Of a stretch of DNA of 64,000 bases, positions 27,789 to 36,838 are shown in pieces. Numbering within the stretch: position 1 is the first letter of the stretch; every line of letters starts with the position of its first letter. Under the pieces are notes generated by a model. It was given only the letters and a program-made list of their open reading frames with translations, searched no databases and had not been told where the DNA came from. A program made the translations under genes and the position numbers. Source of the DNA: Oribacterium sp. NK2B42. GTDB taxonomy: Bacteria > Bacillota > Clostridia > Lachnospirales > Lachnospiraceae. Location of the stretch: assembly GCF_000424445.1 (NCBI RefSeq), contig NZ_AUJX01000004.1, positions 124,001 through 188,000 of the forward strand, read 5' to 3'.

Positions 27789-28697
27789 CTAATGCATCTT
27801 TTGAGCTCTTGCACCTGCAGCAATTTCTGTAATCTCCTGGGTGATAGCTGCCTGACGTGATCTGTTATACTGGATGCTAAGTTCCTGCTTCAGCTTGTTA
27901 CCGCTTCTGTTGGCTGCGTCCATAGCTGTCATACGTGCATTCTGCTCAGAACAGAAGGATTCAACCAGAGCGCTATATATGAAACCGTTGATATAATCAG
28001 GGATTACATTATCGATAATAGCCTTAGGAGTAGGTCTGAGTCTGAACTCCTCCATTCCGGCCACCATAGGTATGGTAGTAGTCAAAGCACCGCCATTGAT
28101 CTTATCTATCGGTAACAACTGCTCTGTTTCTGTGATCATCTCCAAAGAGTTCTTCATTCTTGTGTACACTATGTAAACAGAATCTATCCTGTCCTGTTGA
28201 AAAAGATCTAGCATACGACCTGTGATAACACGTGCACGATGCAATGTAGGGTTCTGAGCTGTATAATGAAAATGCTCTTCTATATCCACACCGGCCTGTC
28301 TGAAATAAACTCTCCCCATCTCACCTACGATATATAATCTGTGATCGGGCCGTTCCTTAAGCAATTCCTCCGTACGTTTGATCACATTATGATTATACGC
28401 TCCCGCAAGTCCCTTATCTGCTGTAACACATATTATGGCAGTACGGTAATGCTTTGGATCGAATCGCTCTCTCAGATCCTCTCTCAGATCAAGATAGGGA
28501 TGCGTGAAGCCTTCAGGAAGATGCCTGAGTATTCGCTGGATCATTGTCTGAAGTGTGTAGAAGTACGGTTCAGTCTGCTGTAATTCTATCTTGGCTTTAC
28601 GCAGCTTGGTACTGGAGATAAGATACATGGCATTTGTGATCTTTAAAGTATTATCGATGCTTGAGATTCTGTCTCGCAGTTCTCTTGTTGTTGCCAC
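27789..28697 (-). CDS. atpG: F1 ATP synthase gamma subunit
   Basis: A 302-residue rotor shaft. The N-terminal helix is ELRDRISSIDNTLKITNAMYL, and the C-terminal helix is LSIQYNRSRQAAITQEITEI, the conserved end of gamma. Normal length. A 24-nt hairpin (28729-28752) separates it from the alpha subunit gene. Confidence 0.93.
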   Translation of the reverse strand: MATTRELRDRISSIDNTLKITNAMYLISSTKLRKAKIELQQTEPYFYTLQTMIQRILRHLPEGFTHPYLDLREDLRERFDPKHYRTAIICVTADKGLAGAYNHNVIKRTEELLKERPDHRLYIVGEMGRVYFRQAGVDIEEHFHYTAQNPTLHRARVITGRMLDLFQQDRIDSVYIVYTRMKNSLEMITETEQLLPIDKINGGALTTTIPMVAGMEEFRLRPTPKAIIDNVIPDYINGFIYSALVESFCSEQNARMTAMDAANRSGNKLKQELSIQYNRSRQAAITQEITEIAAGARAQKMH

Positions 28698-28728
28698 AAT
28701 TAACTCCTCTATACAATAATTCTAAATG

Positions 28729-28752
28729 AGCTATACCTTTTAAGTATAGCTC
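28729..28752 (-). other. Intercistronic hairpin between atpA and atpG
   Basis: GAGCTATAC pairs with GTATAGCTC, nine perfect base pairs in the 67-bp gap. No T-run follows, so it is more likely an mRNA-stability or processing element than a terminator. Confidence 0.6.
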
Positions 28753-28764
28753 AGCTTAACCACA

Positions 28765-30813
28765 TTATTTCTCTACGGAAATCTCAACATTTCCATCATT
28801 ATCTTTCCACAGCTTCAGGAATTCATCAGCCACAGTGAGGATCTGATTTTTTTCATCCTCTCCGATCATTTTGGAAATCTCGATATTCTTACCTATCTCC
28901 GGATATCTCTGGGCAAAATATGAAAGCATCTTACCCTGGAACTCCTTGACCTTCTTTTTCTCAATGCTCATCATGCTATGATTAAGAGCAACCACAAGTG
29001 TTATCACCTGATCGCTCAGGGACAAAGGATTGCATAATGGCTGCTTTAAAAGCTCCATCAAAACATTACCCTGTGTAAGAAGGTCCTTTGTGTTCTGATC
29101 AAGATCCGAAGAGAACTGGGTGAAAACAGCCATTTCTCTAAACTGGGCAAGGTCTATACGTAAAGAGCCTGAAGATTTCTTCATGGCCTTGGTCTGGGCA
29201 GCTCCACCCACACGGGATACTGAAAGTCCGACATTCACCGCAGGTCTCTGACCCTCAAAGAAAAGGTTTGACTCTAGGAATATCTGTCCGTCGGTAATGG
29301 AAATAACATTCGTAGGAATGTATGCAGACACATCACCGTCCATGGTCTCTATGATAGGAAGAGCTGTTATGGATCCGCCTCCAAGCTTACTGTTCAGGTG
29401 GCAGGAGCGCTCCAAAAGTCTTGAATGAAGATAGAATACATCACCCGGATATGCCTCACGTCCCGGTGATCTCCCGAGAAGCAGTGAAAGCGCTCTGTAA
29501 GCAACCGCATGCTTTGAAAGATCATCATATACGATGAGAACATCCTGACCCTTATACATAAAGTATTCAGCCAGTGATGTAGCAGCGTAGGGAGCTATAT
29601 ACTGGAGCGGTGCGGGATCTGCTGCTGTAGCAGCTACCACACAGGTGTAACTCATAGCCTCATGCTTCTTTAAGGTCTCAACCAAAGCTGCTACGGTTGA
29701 TTCCTTCTGGCCGATGGCTACATAAATGCATATGCAGTTTTTGTCATGCTGATTAAGAATGGTATCTATAGCAATAGAGGTCTTTCCTGTCTGGCGGTCG
29801 CCGATAATAAGCTCACGCTGGCCTCTTCCTATAGGAAACATTGAATCTATGGCGAGGATTCCTGTCTGCATAGGTTCATTAACCGGTGAACGGTCAATGA
29901 TTCCGGGGGCCGGCTGCTCGATGGCACGGAATTCTGATCCGTTTACCGGACCAAGTCCGTCAATAGGCTCTCCGAGAGCATTGACAACTCTTCCGAGGTA
30001 CTCATCGGAAACCGAGATACCTGCCATTCGTCCTGTACGTATACCTCTGCTTCCTTCCGAAAGCCCGGATTCGTCTCCGAACAGGATAACGCCTATTCTG
30101 TCTCTCTCGATATTCTGAACCATACCTTTGGTTCCGTTATCAAAGGTGATAACTTCGCCGTACATGGCATGGTCAAGACCATTCATTATGGCAATGCCGT
30201 CACCGATGCTCTCGATGAAGCCTATTTCCTTCTTTTCAGCCTTAAGGTCGAAGTTGCCTACACTCTGCTGAAGTATGGTAATGATGTCGGCGTCACTGGT
30301 TAACTCCGAGCGGGTATTTTTTAACTGCTCCAGGAACTGGTTTCGTCTTCCGATGGTTGACCAGTCATACTGATCATTTCCAACTTCCAGGATAAATCCG
30401 CCGCCCAGGCTCTTATCCTCACATAGATCAAAATCAAAGTGATGGGTATTATATTTATCAAAAACAAACTTTTGGATATCCATAAGCTGTTTTTCAGAAG
30501 GTCTGGTCACATATCTCAGCTGTACATGGATCTGTCTTTCATTGCTAGTACGTATATTTGTGTACTGCTTGGCTATTTCATCCCATTTCTTCAGATCATT
30601 GTCATCACAGAGGCTCTTAAGAGTCTTTCTTACTTCTGTAGGAAATACACTATCGATAACCTCGTAACGCTTTTCAATGGGAATCGTAGGATCACTCAGC
30701 TGAGAAGCCGTCTGGGGAAGTACCTTGAAAATTCTTGAGGTTGAACTCATTACACTTTCCGATACCTGTGACTGAATCAGACGTTCTGCGATTTCTCTGG
30801 CATTCTGACTCAC
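28765..30813 (-). CDS. atpA: Fused delta-alpha subunit of F1 ATP synthase
   Basis: A single 682-residue frame. Residues about 1-168 correspond to the delta subunit (OSCP): the conserved end of delta is seen as GGGFILEVGNDQYDW followed by RRNQFLEQL. From about residue 175 the alpha subunit begins with DIITILQQSVGNFDL, then IGDGIAIMNGL, Walker A GDRQTGKTS and the alpha-specific SRVGGAAQTKAMK. No in-frame ATG, GTG or TTG with a ribosome binding site lies at the junction, so alpha cannot start alone. The gene occupies the position of the separate atpH and atpA of other bacteria, between atpF and atpG. The delta part is slightly short at its N-terminus. Confidence 0.93.
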   Translation of the reverse strand: MSQNAREIAERLIQSQVSESVMSSTSRIFKVLPQTASQLSDPTIPIEKRYEVIDSVFPTEVRKTLKSLCDDNDLKKWDEIAKQYTNIRTSNERQIHVQLRYVTRPSEKQLMDIQKFVFDKYNTHHFDFDLCEDKSLGGGFILEVGNDQYDWSTIGRRNQFLEQLKNTRSELTSDADIITILQQSVGNFDLKAEKKEIGFIESIGDGIAIMNGLDHAMYGEVITFDNGTKGMVQNIERDRIGVILFGDESGLSEGSRGIRTGRMAGISVSDEYLGRVVNALGEPIDGLGPVNGSEFRAIEQPAPGIIDRSPVNEPMQTGILAIDSMFPIGRGQRELIIGDRQTGKTSIAIDTILNQHDKNCICIYVAIGQKESTVAALVETLKKHEAMSYTCVVAATAADPAPLQYIAPYAATSLAEYFMYKGQDVLIVYDDLSKHAVAYRALSLLLGRSPGREAYPGDVFYLHSRLLERSCHLNSKLGGGSITALPIIETMDGDVSAYIPTNVISITDGQIFLESNLFFEGQRPAVNVGLSVSRVGGAAQTKAMKKSSGSLRIDLAQFREMAVFTQFSSDLDQNTKDLLTQGNVLMELLKQPLCNPLSLSDQVITLVVALNHSMMSIEKKKVKEFQGKMLSYFAQRYPEIGKNIEISKMIGEDEKNQILTVADEFLKLWKDNDGNVEISVEK

Positions 30814-30815
30814 GA

Positions 30816-31322
30816 TTATGCCTCCTGATTACTTGGTTTAACTGTATTACTGTCTCCGTTTATGAACTGATCGAAAAGCTTTCTGTCATTAGCCTCGCTG
30901 TCCTGGGAAGCTGCGATCTTGTAAGCGGCTTCGGCAACAAGAACTGCCATCTGCTGCTGCATCTCACGCTGCTTTGTCTCTGCTTCCTTCTCTGCCTGGA
31001 TCTTGGCTTCGGCTATAATCTTATCAGCCTTCTTGTTTGCATTGTTTACTATCTCATCATATTCCTTTGAAGCATCGATTTTTGCTTTATTGATAGTATT
31101 CTTTCGCTCTTCTTCGATATTTCCGAGGCTTTCCTCATATTTTTCTTTCAGATGCTTGGCATCTTCATTTACCTGTTCAGCCTTCTTATAGGACTCTTCT
31201 ATCTCTGCCTGACGCTTCTCCATAACCTCACGAACAGGTTTGAACAGAAACTTTTTCATGAGATAGACGAGTACCAACAGATTAATGACTGTAAATAATA
31301 AGTTGATATCTACTCTTAACAT
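30816..31322 (-). CDS. atpF: Fo ATP synthase subunit b
   Basis: A 168-residue peripheral stalk subunit: an N-terminal membrane helix (LLFTVINLLVLVYLMKKFLF), then a long charged coiled coil (RQAEIEESYKKAEQVNEDAK and on). The end of the gene lies 2 bp from the fused delta-alpha gene, whose delta part it should bind. Confidence 0.92.
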   Translation of the reverse strand: MLRVDINLLFTVINLLVLVYLMKKFLFKPVREVMEKRQAEIEESYKKAEQVNEDAKHLKEKYEESLGNIEEERKNTINKAKIDASKEYDEIVNNANKKADKIIAEAKIQAEKEAETKQREMQQQMAVLVAEAAYKIAASQDSEANDRKLFDQFINGDSNTVKPSNQEA

Positions 31323-31371
31323 ACTTTCTCTCCTGATGATCTTGAATTATGATTTTGAAATTCCGGAATGA

Positions 31372-31593
31372 TCATTTAAGGAAGAAAATGCAAAGGATAC
31401 CAAGTACGAAACCGTAAATAGCTGTTGCCTCCGCAAGAGCACATCCGAGAAGAAGGATTCTCATGATCTTTCCGTCTGCTTCAGGCTGTCTTGCAATAGC
31501 CTCTGCTGCTTTACCTGTTGCGATACCGATTGAAAGTCCTGCTCCCAGGCAGGCAAGTGCTGCTAAACCTACACCAATTGCTGTCATGCTCAT
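31372..31593 (-). CDS. atpE: Fo ATP synthase subunit c
   Basis: A 73-residue hairpin of two membrane helices with the polar loop ARQPEA. The ion-binding carboxylate is the Glu in CALAEATAIYG. Sodium-type c subunits carry Gln in the first helix and Ser/Thr beside the Glu (as in Ilyobacter); here the equivalents are Ile and Ala, which favours proton coupling. This is inference from alignment by eye. Confidence 0.92.
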   Translation of the reverse strand: MSMTAIGVGLAALACLGAGLSIGIATGKAAEAIARQPEADGKIMRILLLGCALAEATAIYGFVLGILCIFFLK

Positions 31594-31704
31594 ATTTTTT
31601 CTCCTTTAATGTTAAAAATATTTTTTGCTCATGGACTGTGGTCTGAACCTAAGCTGCCATAAGCTGATTTATGGTTTTAAATATCATCCTTTGTTCCCGA
31701 AGCT

Positions 31705-32382
31705 TTATTCCGTTGCATCCTGGATATAAAGAGATGTCAGGAAAACAAATACATAGGCCTGGATAAGACCGTCAAATATATCAAAGTAAAGGCTGAAGAT
31801 CGCAGGAACACCTACGGGAACCACCATCTTTATAAGCTCCATGATGATGAACGCACCGAGGACATTACCAAACAATCTCATGCAAAGAGACAGGGGTCTG
31901 ATAACCAGCTCCAGAATATTGATAGGAGTGACAATGGCCACAGGCTCTGAAAAATGCTTTATCCAGCCTTTGGCACCCTTTCTTCTGAATCCCGCGATCT
32001 CTATGAGGAAGATGCTTATGACAGAAAGTCCCACTGTTACATTGAGATCCTTTGTCGGCGGCTTCAGGCCAAAAAGACCAATTAGATTGGATACTCCAAT
32101 GTAAATAAGGATAACGGAAATTATGGTACTGTACTGTTTTCCGTGTTCACCCAGAAGCTCTCCCGTGAAATTGTCAAACCAGGAAACAATGATTTCTGCC
32201 AGCTGCTGTTTCTTACCCGGATTTCTGACTTTCAGATCAGATCCGAGGTAAACTGACAATCCGACCAGTATCGCCATGATGATCCATGTTACAACCGTTG
32301 ATTCCGCAACTCCGATTCCTCCGATACTGAATACTGTAGAAACCTGCAGCTGTTCCTGGAGTTCTTCGGTAAAATGCTCCAT
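31705..32382 (-). CDS. atpB: Fo ATP synthase subunit a
   Basis: A 225-residue membrane protein. The essential Arg is in PLSLCMRLFGN in the fourth helix, and the last helix is LIQAYVFVFLTSLYI. About five helices in total. It is the first gene of the operon; no atpI is present upstream. Confidence 0.93.
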   Translation of the reverse strand: MEHFTEELQEQLQVSTVFSIGGIGVAESTVVTWIIMAILVGLSVYLGSDLKVRNPGKKQQLAEIIVSWFDNFTGELLGEHGKQYSTIISVILIYIGVSNLIGLFGLKPPTKDLNVTVGLSVISIFLIEIAGFRRKGAKGWIKHFSEPVAIVTPINILELVIRPLSLCMRLFGNVLGAFIIMELIKMVVPVGVPAIFSLYFDIFDGLIQAYVFVFLTSLYIQDATE

Positions 32383-32728
32383 TTGACTACCTCCATTTCT
32401 ATTATTGTGTTCATGTGAAAAATGTGATGTAAAACATTTTTTACATGTTTACTAACTCACTTCACTCACGGGTTTTTATTATATTCCCGGATTTTTAATA
32501 TTCAATCCGCATTTTTTGCATGTCATCTATATCAATTTGACATGTATTGTAAATTTTGTTATATAATTTTATATATCTTTTTATAATAATTGTTTCTTTT
32601 ACATCATAAACAGAGCTGTATTTCGATTTTGTTTTTATATATATATTTGTTCGGAATGATTATTTTTTCGTCATAATTGTAGCACGACCCTGTACTCTAC
32701 TTTGTTCGGCAAAATATCGGAGAATATT
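32383..32728. other. Divergent promoter region between atpB and a LysR gene
   Basis: An AT-rich 346-bp gap. A minus-strand promoter candidate for atpB is TTTACA (32548-32553) and TATAGA (32526-32531), spacing 16. A plus-strand candidate for the LysR gene is TTGACA (32537-32542) with TATAAT (32562-32567, spacing 19) or TTATAT (spacing 16). The two overlap back to back, as is common for LysR regulators and their targets, but no T-N11-A palindrome stands out. Confidence 0.4.
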
Positions 32729-33661
32729 ATGATTTCTTTTGATTACTACAGAATCTTTTACTTTGTAGGTACCTACAAAAGCTTTACAAGGGCTGCAAGG
32801 ATGCTTGGCTCAAACCAGCCCAATGTCAGCAGAGCCATGAATAATCTTGAAGAAAACCTGGGATGTAAGCTTATGCAAAGAGGTAAACGCGGTATAACAC
32901 TTACCCCCAATGGCCAGAAGCTTTTTGAACATGTGTCCATAGCATTTGAACAGATAGATGAGGCCGAAAAGGAATTGAATAAAGATGTCAATCTTGAATG
33001 CGGACAGGTAACCATAGCGGCATCGGAGAATGCCCTCAGGATAGTTCTGCTTCCAGTACTTAGAGATTTTAAAACCAAATTTCCGGATATAAACATTCGC
33101 ATATCAAATCATGCCACACCCAAGGCCATAGTATCTCTTCAGAATGGCATTGCGGATTTTGCACTTATTACCACTCCTCTTACCATTCGTGCCCCTCTGA
33201 CTATGGAACCTTTATTTAATTTCAGGGAGATACCTATCGTTGGTCCATCTCTGAAGCACCTATCAGAAAAACCCATGTCTCTGAGAGAGCTCAGCACCTA
33301 TCCCCTCATCAGTGTCGGACGTGATACCGGAACAAGAGAATTATATGTACAGTATTTTCTGAATCATCAGCTTACTTTTCAGCCTGAGTTTGAAGCTTCA
33401 TCCACAGATCAGATCCTTCCCATGGTGGAAAACGATCTGGGAATCGGATTCTATCCTGAAGCTCTTGCCGCGGATGCACTGGAGAGAAAACTCGTATACA
33501 GGATTCCTTTATTGGAGCCCATTCCCGAAAGGACTTTTTGTCTTGCCATAGACAGCTCCCGAAACCTTTCTTCGGCTGCCATAAGGCTTATAGAAACCTT
33601 TGTCCGTGAATCCAACAGAAGGGAGCTTCTCCACTCCTACTCCCCTGAAAAAGAACAGTAA
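32729..33661 (+). CDS. LysR-family transcription regulator
   Basis: A 310-residue regulator. The winged helix-turn-helix at the N-terminus is YFVGTYKSFTRAARMLGSNQPNVSRAMNNLE, shortened here to its core GSNQPNVSRAMNNLE, followed by a substrate-binding domain from about residue 95 (VTIAASENALRIVLLP). I chose the ATG at 32729, five bases after GGAGA; a longer TTG-initiated frame at 32702 is not needed. The effector is unknown. It is divergent from the ATP synthase operon. Confidence 0.88.
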   Translation: MISFDYYRIFYFVGTYKSFTRAARMLGSNQPNVSRAMNNLEENLGCKLMQRGKRGITLTPNGQKLFEHVSIAFEQIDEAEKELNKDVNLECGQVTIAASENALRIVLLPVLRDFKTKFPDINIRISNHATPKAIVSLQNGIADFALITTPLTIRAPLTMEPLFNFREIPIVGPSLKHLSEKPMSLRELSTYPLISVGRDTGTRELYVQYFLNHQLTFQPEFEASSTDQILPMVENDLGIGFYPEALAADALERKLVYRIPLLEPIPERTFCLAIDSSRNLSSAAIRLIETFVRESNRRELLHSYSPEKEQ

Positions 33662-33780
33662 TTCCAAAGCCGCTCAAATCCTGTATCAATTTTCTGTAAG
33701 ATTGATACGCAGCATCAACTCTCAAGAAGCGATTTTAAATAAGCAGACATTAGCAGCAACAGTTTTTACAATAAAAAATA

Positions 33781-33829
33781 AGACCCCGGTCACATCAGAA
33801 TTATCTTTTCTGATGTGACCGGGGTCTTT
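33781..33829. terminator. Bidirectional intrinsic terminator
   Basis: A perfect 20-bp stem (AGACCCCGGTCACATCAGAA and its inverse) around a TTATCTT loop, with A/T runs on both sides. It can serve the LysR gene on the plus strand and the lipoprotein gene on the minus strand. Confidence 0.85.
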
Positions 33830-33917
33830 AAGTCAGTATAGCGTAATAAAAACCGGCCTTTCTGACCTTTCGTGTTATATGTTTGTTATATCTAAGCACT
33901 CAGCGGTTATTTACCTG

Positions 33918-35528
33918 TCAGCTGAAGATTCTCCAGCCGCAGATAAAGTGATTTGCCCACCATGCTCCTAGATTTCTGTGAACTACACGTCCGTTTGAAG
34001 ATGAAGCATCGATGATTGTTCCGCCTCCGGCTACGATACCAACGTGGCCTGAAACTACAATTATGTCTCCTGCCTGAAGCTCGTTATAAGATACCTGCTT
34101 AAATCTTCCGGGATTTCTCCATCCTGAGGATGTCATGTAGGAAACACCTACACCGGCCTGATTCAGACACCAGTATACGAATCCTGAACAGTCAAAGCTG
34201 TTAGGTCCCTTTGCTCCCCATACATAAGGACATCCGATCTTGGAGGATGCTATAGCAATGAGGTTGGCCGCTGAGCCTGAAACTGTTGCTCCACCGTTTC
34301 CTACATATGAAGTCTGAGGTATCGAAACAGGAGCTGAGGTTCCTGTATTTGCAGGAACAGTTGCAGCCGTGTTTCCGGTATTTCCTGTGGAGCTCTGTGA
34401 AGTGCTGCTTTGCTTTGTATTCTTCTTTACATTTCCGCTGTGAAGAAGTGATATGGTCTTGGCTCCCGCAAGTCCGTCTGCAGTAAGTCCGTTCTTGCTC
34501 TGGAAATTGGCAACCGCTGTTTTTGTAAGTTCACCAAAGTAACCTGTAGCCTTATCCGAATCAAGATATCCGTACTTAACCAGATATTCCTGCAATTCCT
34601 TAACTGAATCGGACTGTTCTCCGAGACGCATAGCAAATGGAATAGCATTGGGATCATCCAAAGCGGCTCTTGTATCGGGACCGAGATATCCGTCCACAAC
34701 CTGGTCATTTCTTGACTGGAATGCTTTGATGGCATTCTGTGTTCCCAGACCGAAGTTACCGTCTGCCTCACCCTCAAGATAACCGAGATTTATCAAAATC
34801 TGCTGATACTTTTTAACAAGTTCGGACTGCTCACCCAAGGCAACAATATTGGCCTTTACTTCATCTGAATATAACAGGTTGTATGTGCTGGTTCCGTAAA
34901 TGCCGTCTACGGTAAGTCCGTTCATCTCCTGTAATTTCTTTACAGCCTCCATGGTTTTTTCATCGTAGGTTCCGTTTATATCGGAAGCATTGTAGAGATA
35001 ACCGAGGTTATATAAACGGTACTGGGCATGAGTTACGTCATTACCCTGAAAACCGAGTTTTAATGCATAATGCGGAGCGCTGTCAGACATGATCGCATCC
35101 CAGGTCTCCACACCGCAGATTCCATCCATAGCCATCCCGGCCTGTCTCTGGAAATACTGTACTGCAAGAGATGTTGCATCACCATAATAGGTTGTGGGTT
35201 CATCGGGATCCATATATCCGAGATCCATGAGTCTCTGCTGGAGATCCCTTACAACTGAGTTAATGACTCCGACCGTAAGGTTAACCGGTGCCAGATCTTC
35301 AGCTGCATCGTCTACTGTTACTCCCGCTATAGAGGGCAATACATTGGAATTGATTCCCAATGCAGCCACATATTCAACAGCCTCGGTTTCCGGTGCTGTT
35401 GTAACCACTATCTCCGATTCATTTTCTGCAATAACAGATTCACTTATCTGCTGTTCACATCCTGTCATAACCAGCATACTTGCTGCCAATGCCAGTGATG
35501 TAAGCCTTAAAAAACTGCGATTGAACAT
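33918..35528 (-). CDS. Lipoprotein with four peptidoglycan-binding repeats and an NlpC/P60 domain
   Basis: A 536-residue cell-wall hydrolase. The signal peptide ends in MLVMTGC, a lipobox. A short acidic linker leads to four PG_binding_1 modules of about 65 residues each (centred near 115, 185, 255 and 325), each ending in the pattern DGxxGxxT (such as MDGICGVET, VDGIYGTST). A Ser/Thr/Asn-rich linker connects to an NlpC/P60 endopeptidase (about 425-536) with catalytic Cys in NSFDCSGFVYW and His in SGHVGIVAGG. It probably cuts stem peptides. A large unit expressed alone from its own promoter. Confidence 0.93.
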   Translation of the reverse strand: MFNRSFLRLTSLALAASMLVMTGCEQQISESVIAENESEIVVTTAPETEAVEYVAALGINSNVLPSIAGVTVDDAAEDLAPVNLTVGVINSVVRDLQQRLMDLGYMDPDEPTTYYGDATSLAVQYFQRQAGMAMDGICGVETWDAIMSDSAPHYALKLGFQGNDVTHAQYRLYNLGYLYNASDINGTYDEKTMEAVKKLQEMNGLTVDGIYGTSTYNLLYSDEVKANIVALGEQSELVKKYQQILINLGYLEGEADGNFGLGTQNAIKAFQSRNDQVVDGYLGPDTRAALDDPNAIPFAMRLGEQSDSVKELQEYLVKYGYLDSDKATGYFGELTKTAVANFQSKNGLTADGLAGAKTISLLHSGNVKKNTKQSSTSQSSTGNTGNTAATVPANTGTSAPVSIPQTSYVGNGGATVSGSAANLIAIASSKIGCPYVWGAKGPNSFDCSGFVYWCLNQAGVGVSYMTSSGWRNPGRFKQVSYNELQAGDIIVVSGHVGIVAGGGTIIDASSSNGRVVHRNLGAWWANHFICGWRIFS

Positions 35529-35825
35529 AAATTTCCTTTCTGTAGTGACTCACCCAAAAGAAAAATCCTTGCGCGTATCTCACACTATTATTAATTATGG
35601 GCAGTTTTGTATCATCCTACTTCTTAAACTATATGATTATAACATCAGCATTCTAAATTCATGTTACTTTATTCTTACAAAACAATAAGAATCAAAAGAA
35701 ATCCACCGGGGACGGTTCTCAACCGCGAGAACCGTCCCCGGTGGATAACCTCAAAAAAGAAAACCGAAGTCCTCACGGGCTCCGGCTTCCTTATACTGAC
35801 ACTATATGTTTTAAGCAACAAAAAA
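35529..35825. other. Intergenic region without a gene
   Basis: It holds the promoter region of the lipoprotein gene (minus) and a palindromic repeat copy (35702-35745), followed by the tRNA gene. Short frames here are not convincing. Confidence 0.6.
35702..35745. repeat. Dispersed palindromic repeat, copy 1
   Basis: The stem TCCACCGGGGACGGTTCTC pairs with its inverse around AACCGC. Related copies lie at 38028-38071 and 57483-57544. The core GGGGACGGTTCTC recalls REP-type repeats associated with RAYT transposases in clostridia; no transposase gene is in the window. Confidence 0.85.
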
Positions 35826-35898
35826 TGCACCTTCAGGGACTTGAACCCTGGACAAACGGATTAAGAGTCCGCTGCTCTACCAACTGAGCTAAAGGTGC
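35826..35898 (-). tRNA. tRNA-Lys (CTT)
   Basis: On the minus strand the acceptor GCACCTT pairs with AAGGTGC plus discriminator A; TA follows at positions 8-9; D-arm GCTCAGTTGGTAGAGC; anticodon loop CTCTTAA gives anticodon CTT (codon AAG); T-arm CAGGG TTCAAGT CCCTG. The 3-prime CCA is not encoded. Length is 73 nt. Confidence 0.95.
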
Positions 35899-36045
35899 AT
35901 GTTTACTGCGCTCTTTTTGAGCGCTTGTTTATAGTACACAATCAGCCGGTTCTTGTCAACAACTTTTTAAAATTTTTTCATCCTGTTTTTTTTGTTCGGT
36001 TGTAACAGTCCCCATGGCCCACCGTCTGAACCGTTTCTTTTCAAA

Positions 36046-36699
36046 TCACTGTACAGCTATGAGTTTATATATAGGATTACCCTTTGCCGAAAACTTCTCT
36101 TCGTACTCAGTCATGATATTTCCTTCGTTCATAGTTGAGTCATTATGAAGATTTCTCGTTACAGCAGTAAGCTTCCAGCCCGATTCGGGAATAGATAAAA
36201 GAGAATAGTCAAAGAGTCCCATGTTATCTGTTTTAAATTCAAGCTGACCGTCTGTCTTGAGGAACTCCTTATATATCTTCATAAAAACAGGGCTTGTCAA
36301 ACGCCGGTTAGCCTGTCTGTCCTTAGGCCACGGGTCTGAAAAATTAAGATAAATCCTGTCTACCTCACCGGGAGCAAAAACCTCTGCCAGCATCCTGGCA
36401 TCAATTGAGATAAATGTGAGATTATCAAGCTTTACGCCTTCACTCTCAAGAGCTTCCCTCTTTTTTATTGCTTTCAATATTACTGTGTCATATCTTTCTA
36501 TACCTATAAAATTAACATCCCTGTTTTCTGCAGCCATCTTTTCGATAAACTGTCCTTTTCCCATTCCTATCTCGATCCTTATGGGATTATCGTTTCCAAA
36601 ATACTCTTTCCACTTTCCTTTATTCTGCTCCGGATCATGTGTTACATACTCCGAATTTGCCACAAAATCTTCAGATCCCGTTATATGTCTTAATCTCAT
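36046..36699 (-). CDS. trmB: tRNA (guanine-N7-)-methyltransferase TrmB
   Basis: A 217-residue enzyme that makes m7G46 in tRNA. The SAM-binding motif is IEIGMGKGQFIEKMA, and the characteristic NFSDPWPKDRQANRRL gives the catalytic Asp region. Length is normal. Confidence 0.93.
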   Translation of the reverse strand: MRLRHITGSEDFVANSEYVTHDPEQNKGKWKEYFGNDNPIRIEIGMGKGQFIEKMAAENRDVNFIGIERYDTVILKAIKKREALESEGVKLDNLTFISIDARMLAEVFAPGEVDRIYLNFSDPWPKDRQANRRLTSPVFMKIYKEFLKTDGQLEFKTDNMGLFDYSLLSIPESGWKLTAVTRNLHNDSTMNEGNIMTEYEEKFSAKGNPIYKLIAVQ

Positions 36700-36776
36700 C
36701 TTAAATACCTTTCATTTTATATTTTTACTATGTTTAACATAGATTCTTTTTTTCATCAAGTCTGTACCCGCTTCCC

Positions 36777-36805
36777 TTGAAGTGACTTTTGAAATTGAGT
36801 ATACT
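36777..36805 (+). promoter_or_regulatory. Promoter of the SH3b membrane protein gene
   Basis: A -35 TTGAAG (36777-36782) and a -10 TATACT (36800-36805), 17 bp apart, ahead of the AAGGAGG at about 36827. Confidence 0.6.
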
Positions 36806-36838
36806 AGATATGATTTAATTTCCGTTAAGGAGGTTTTT

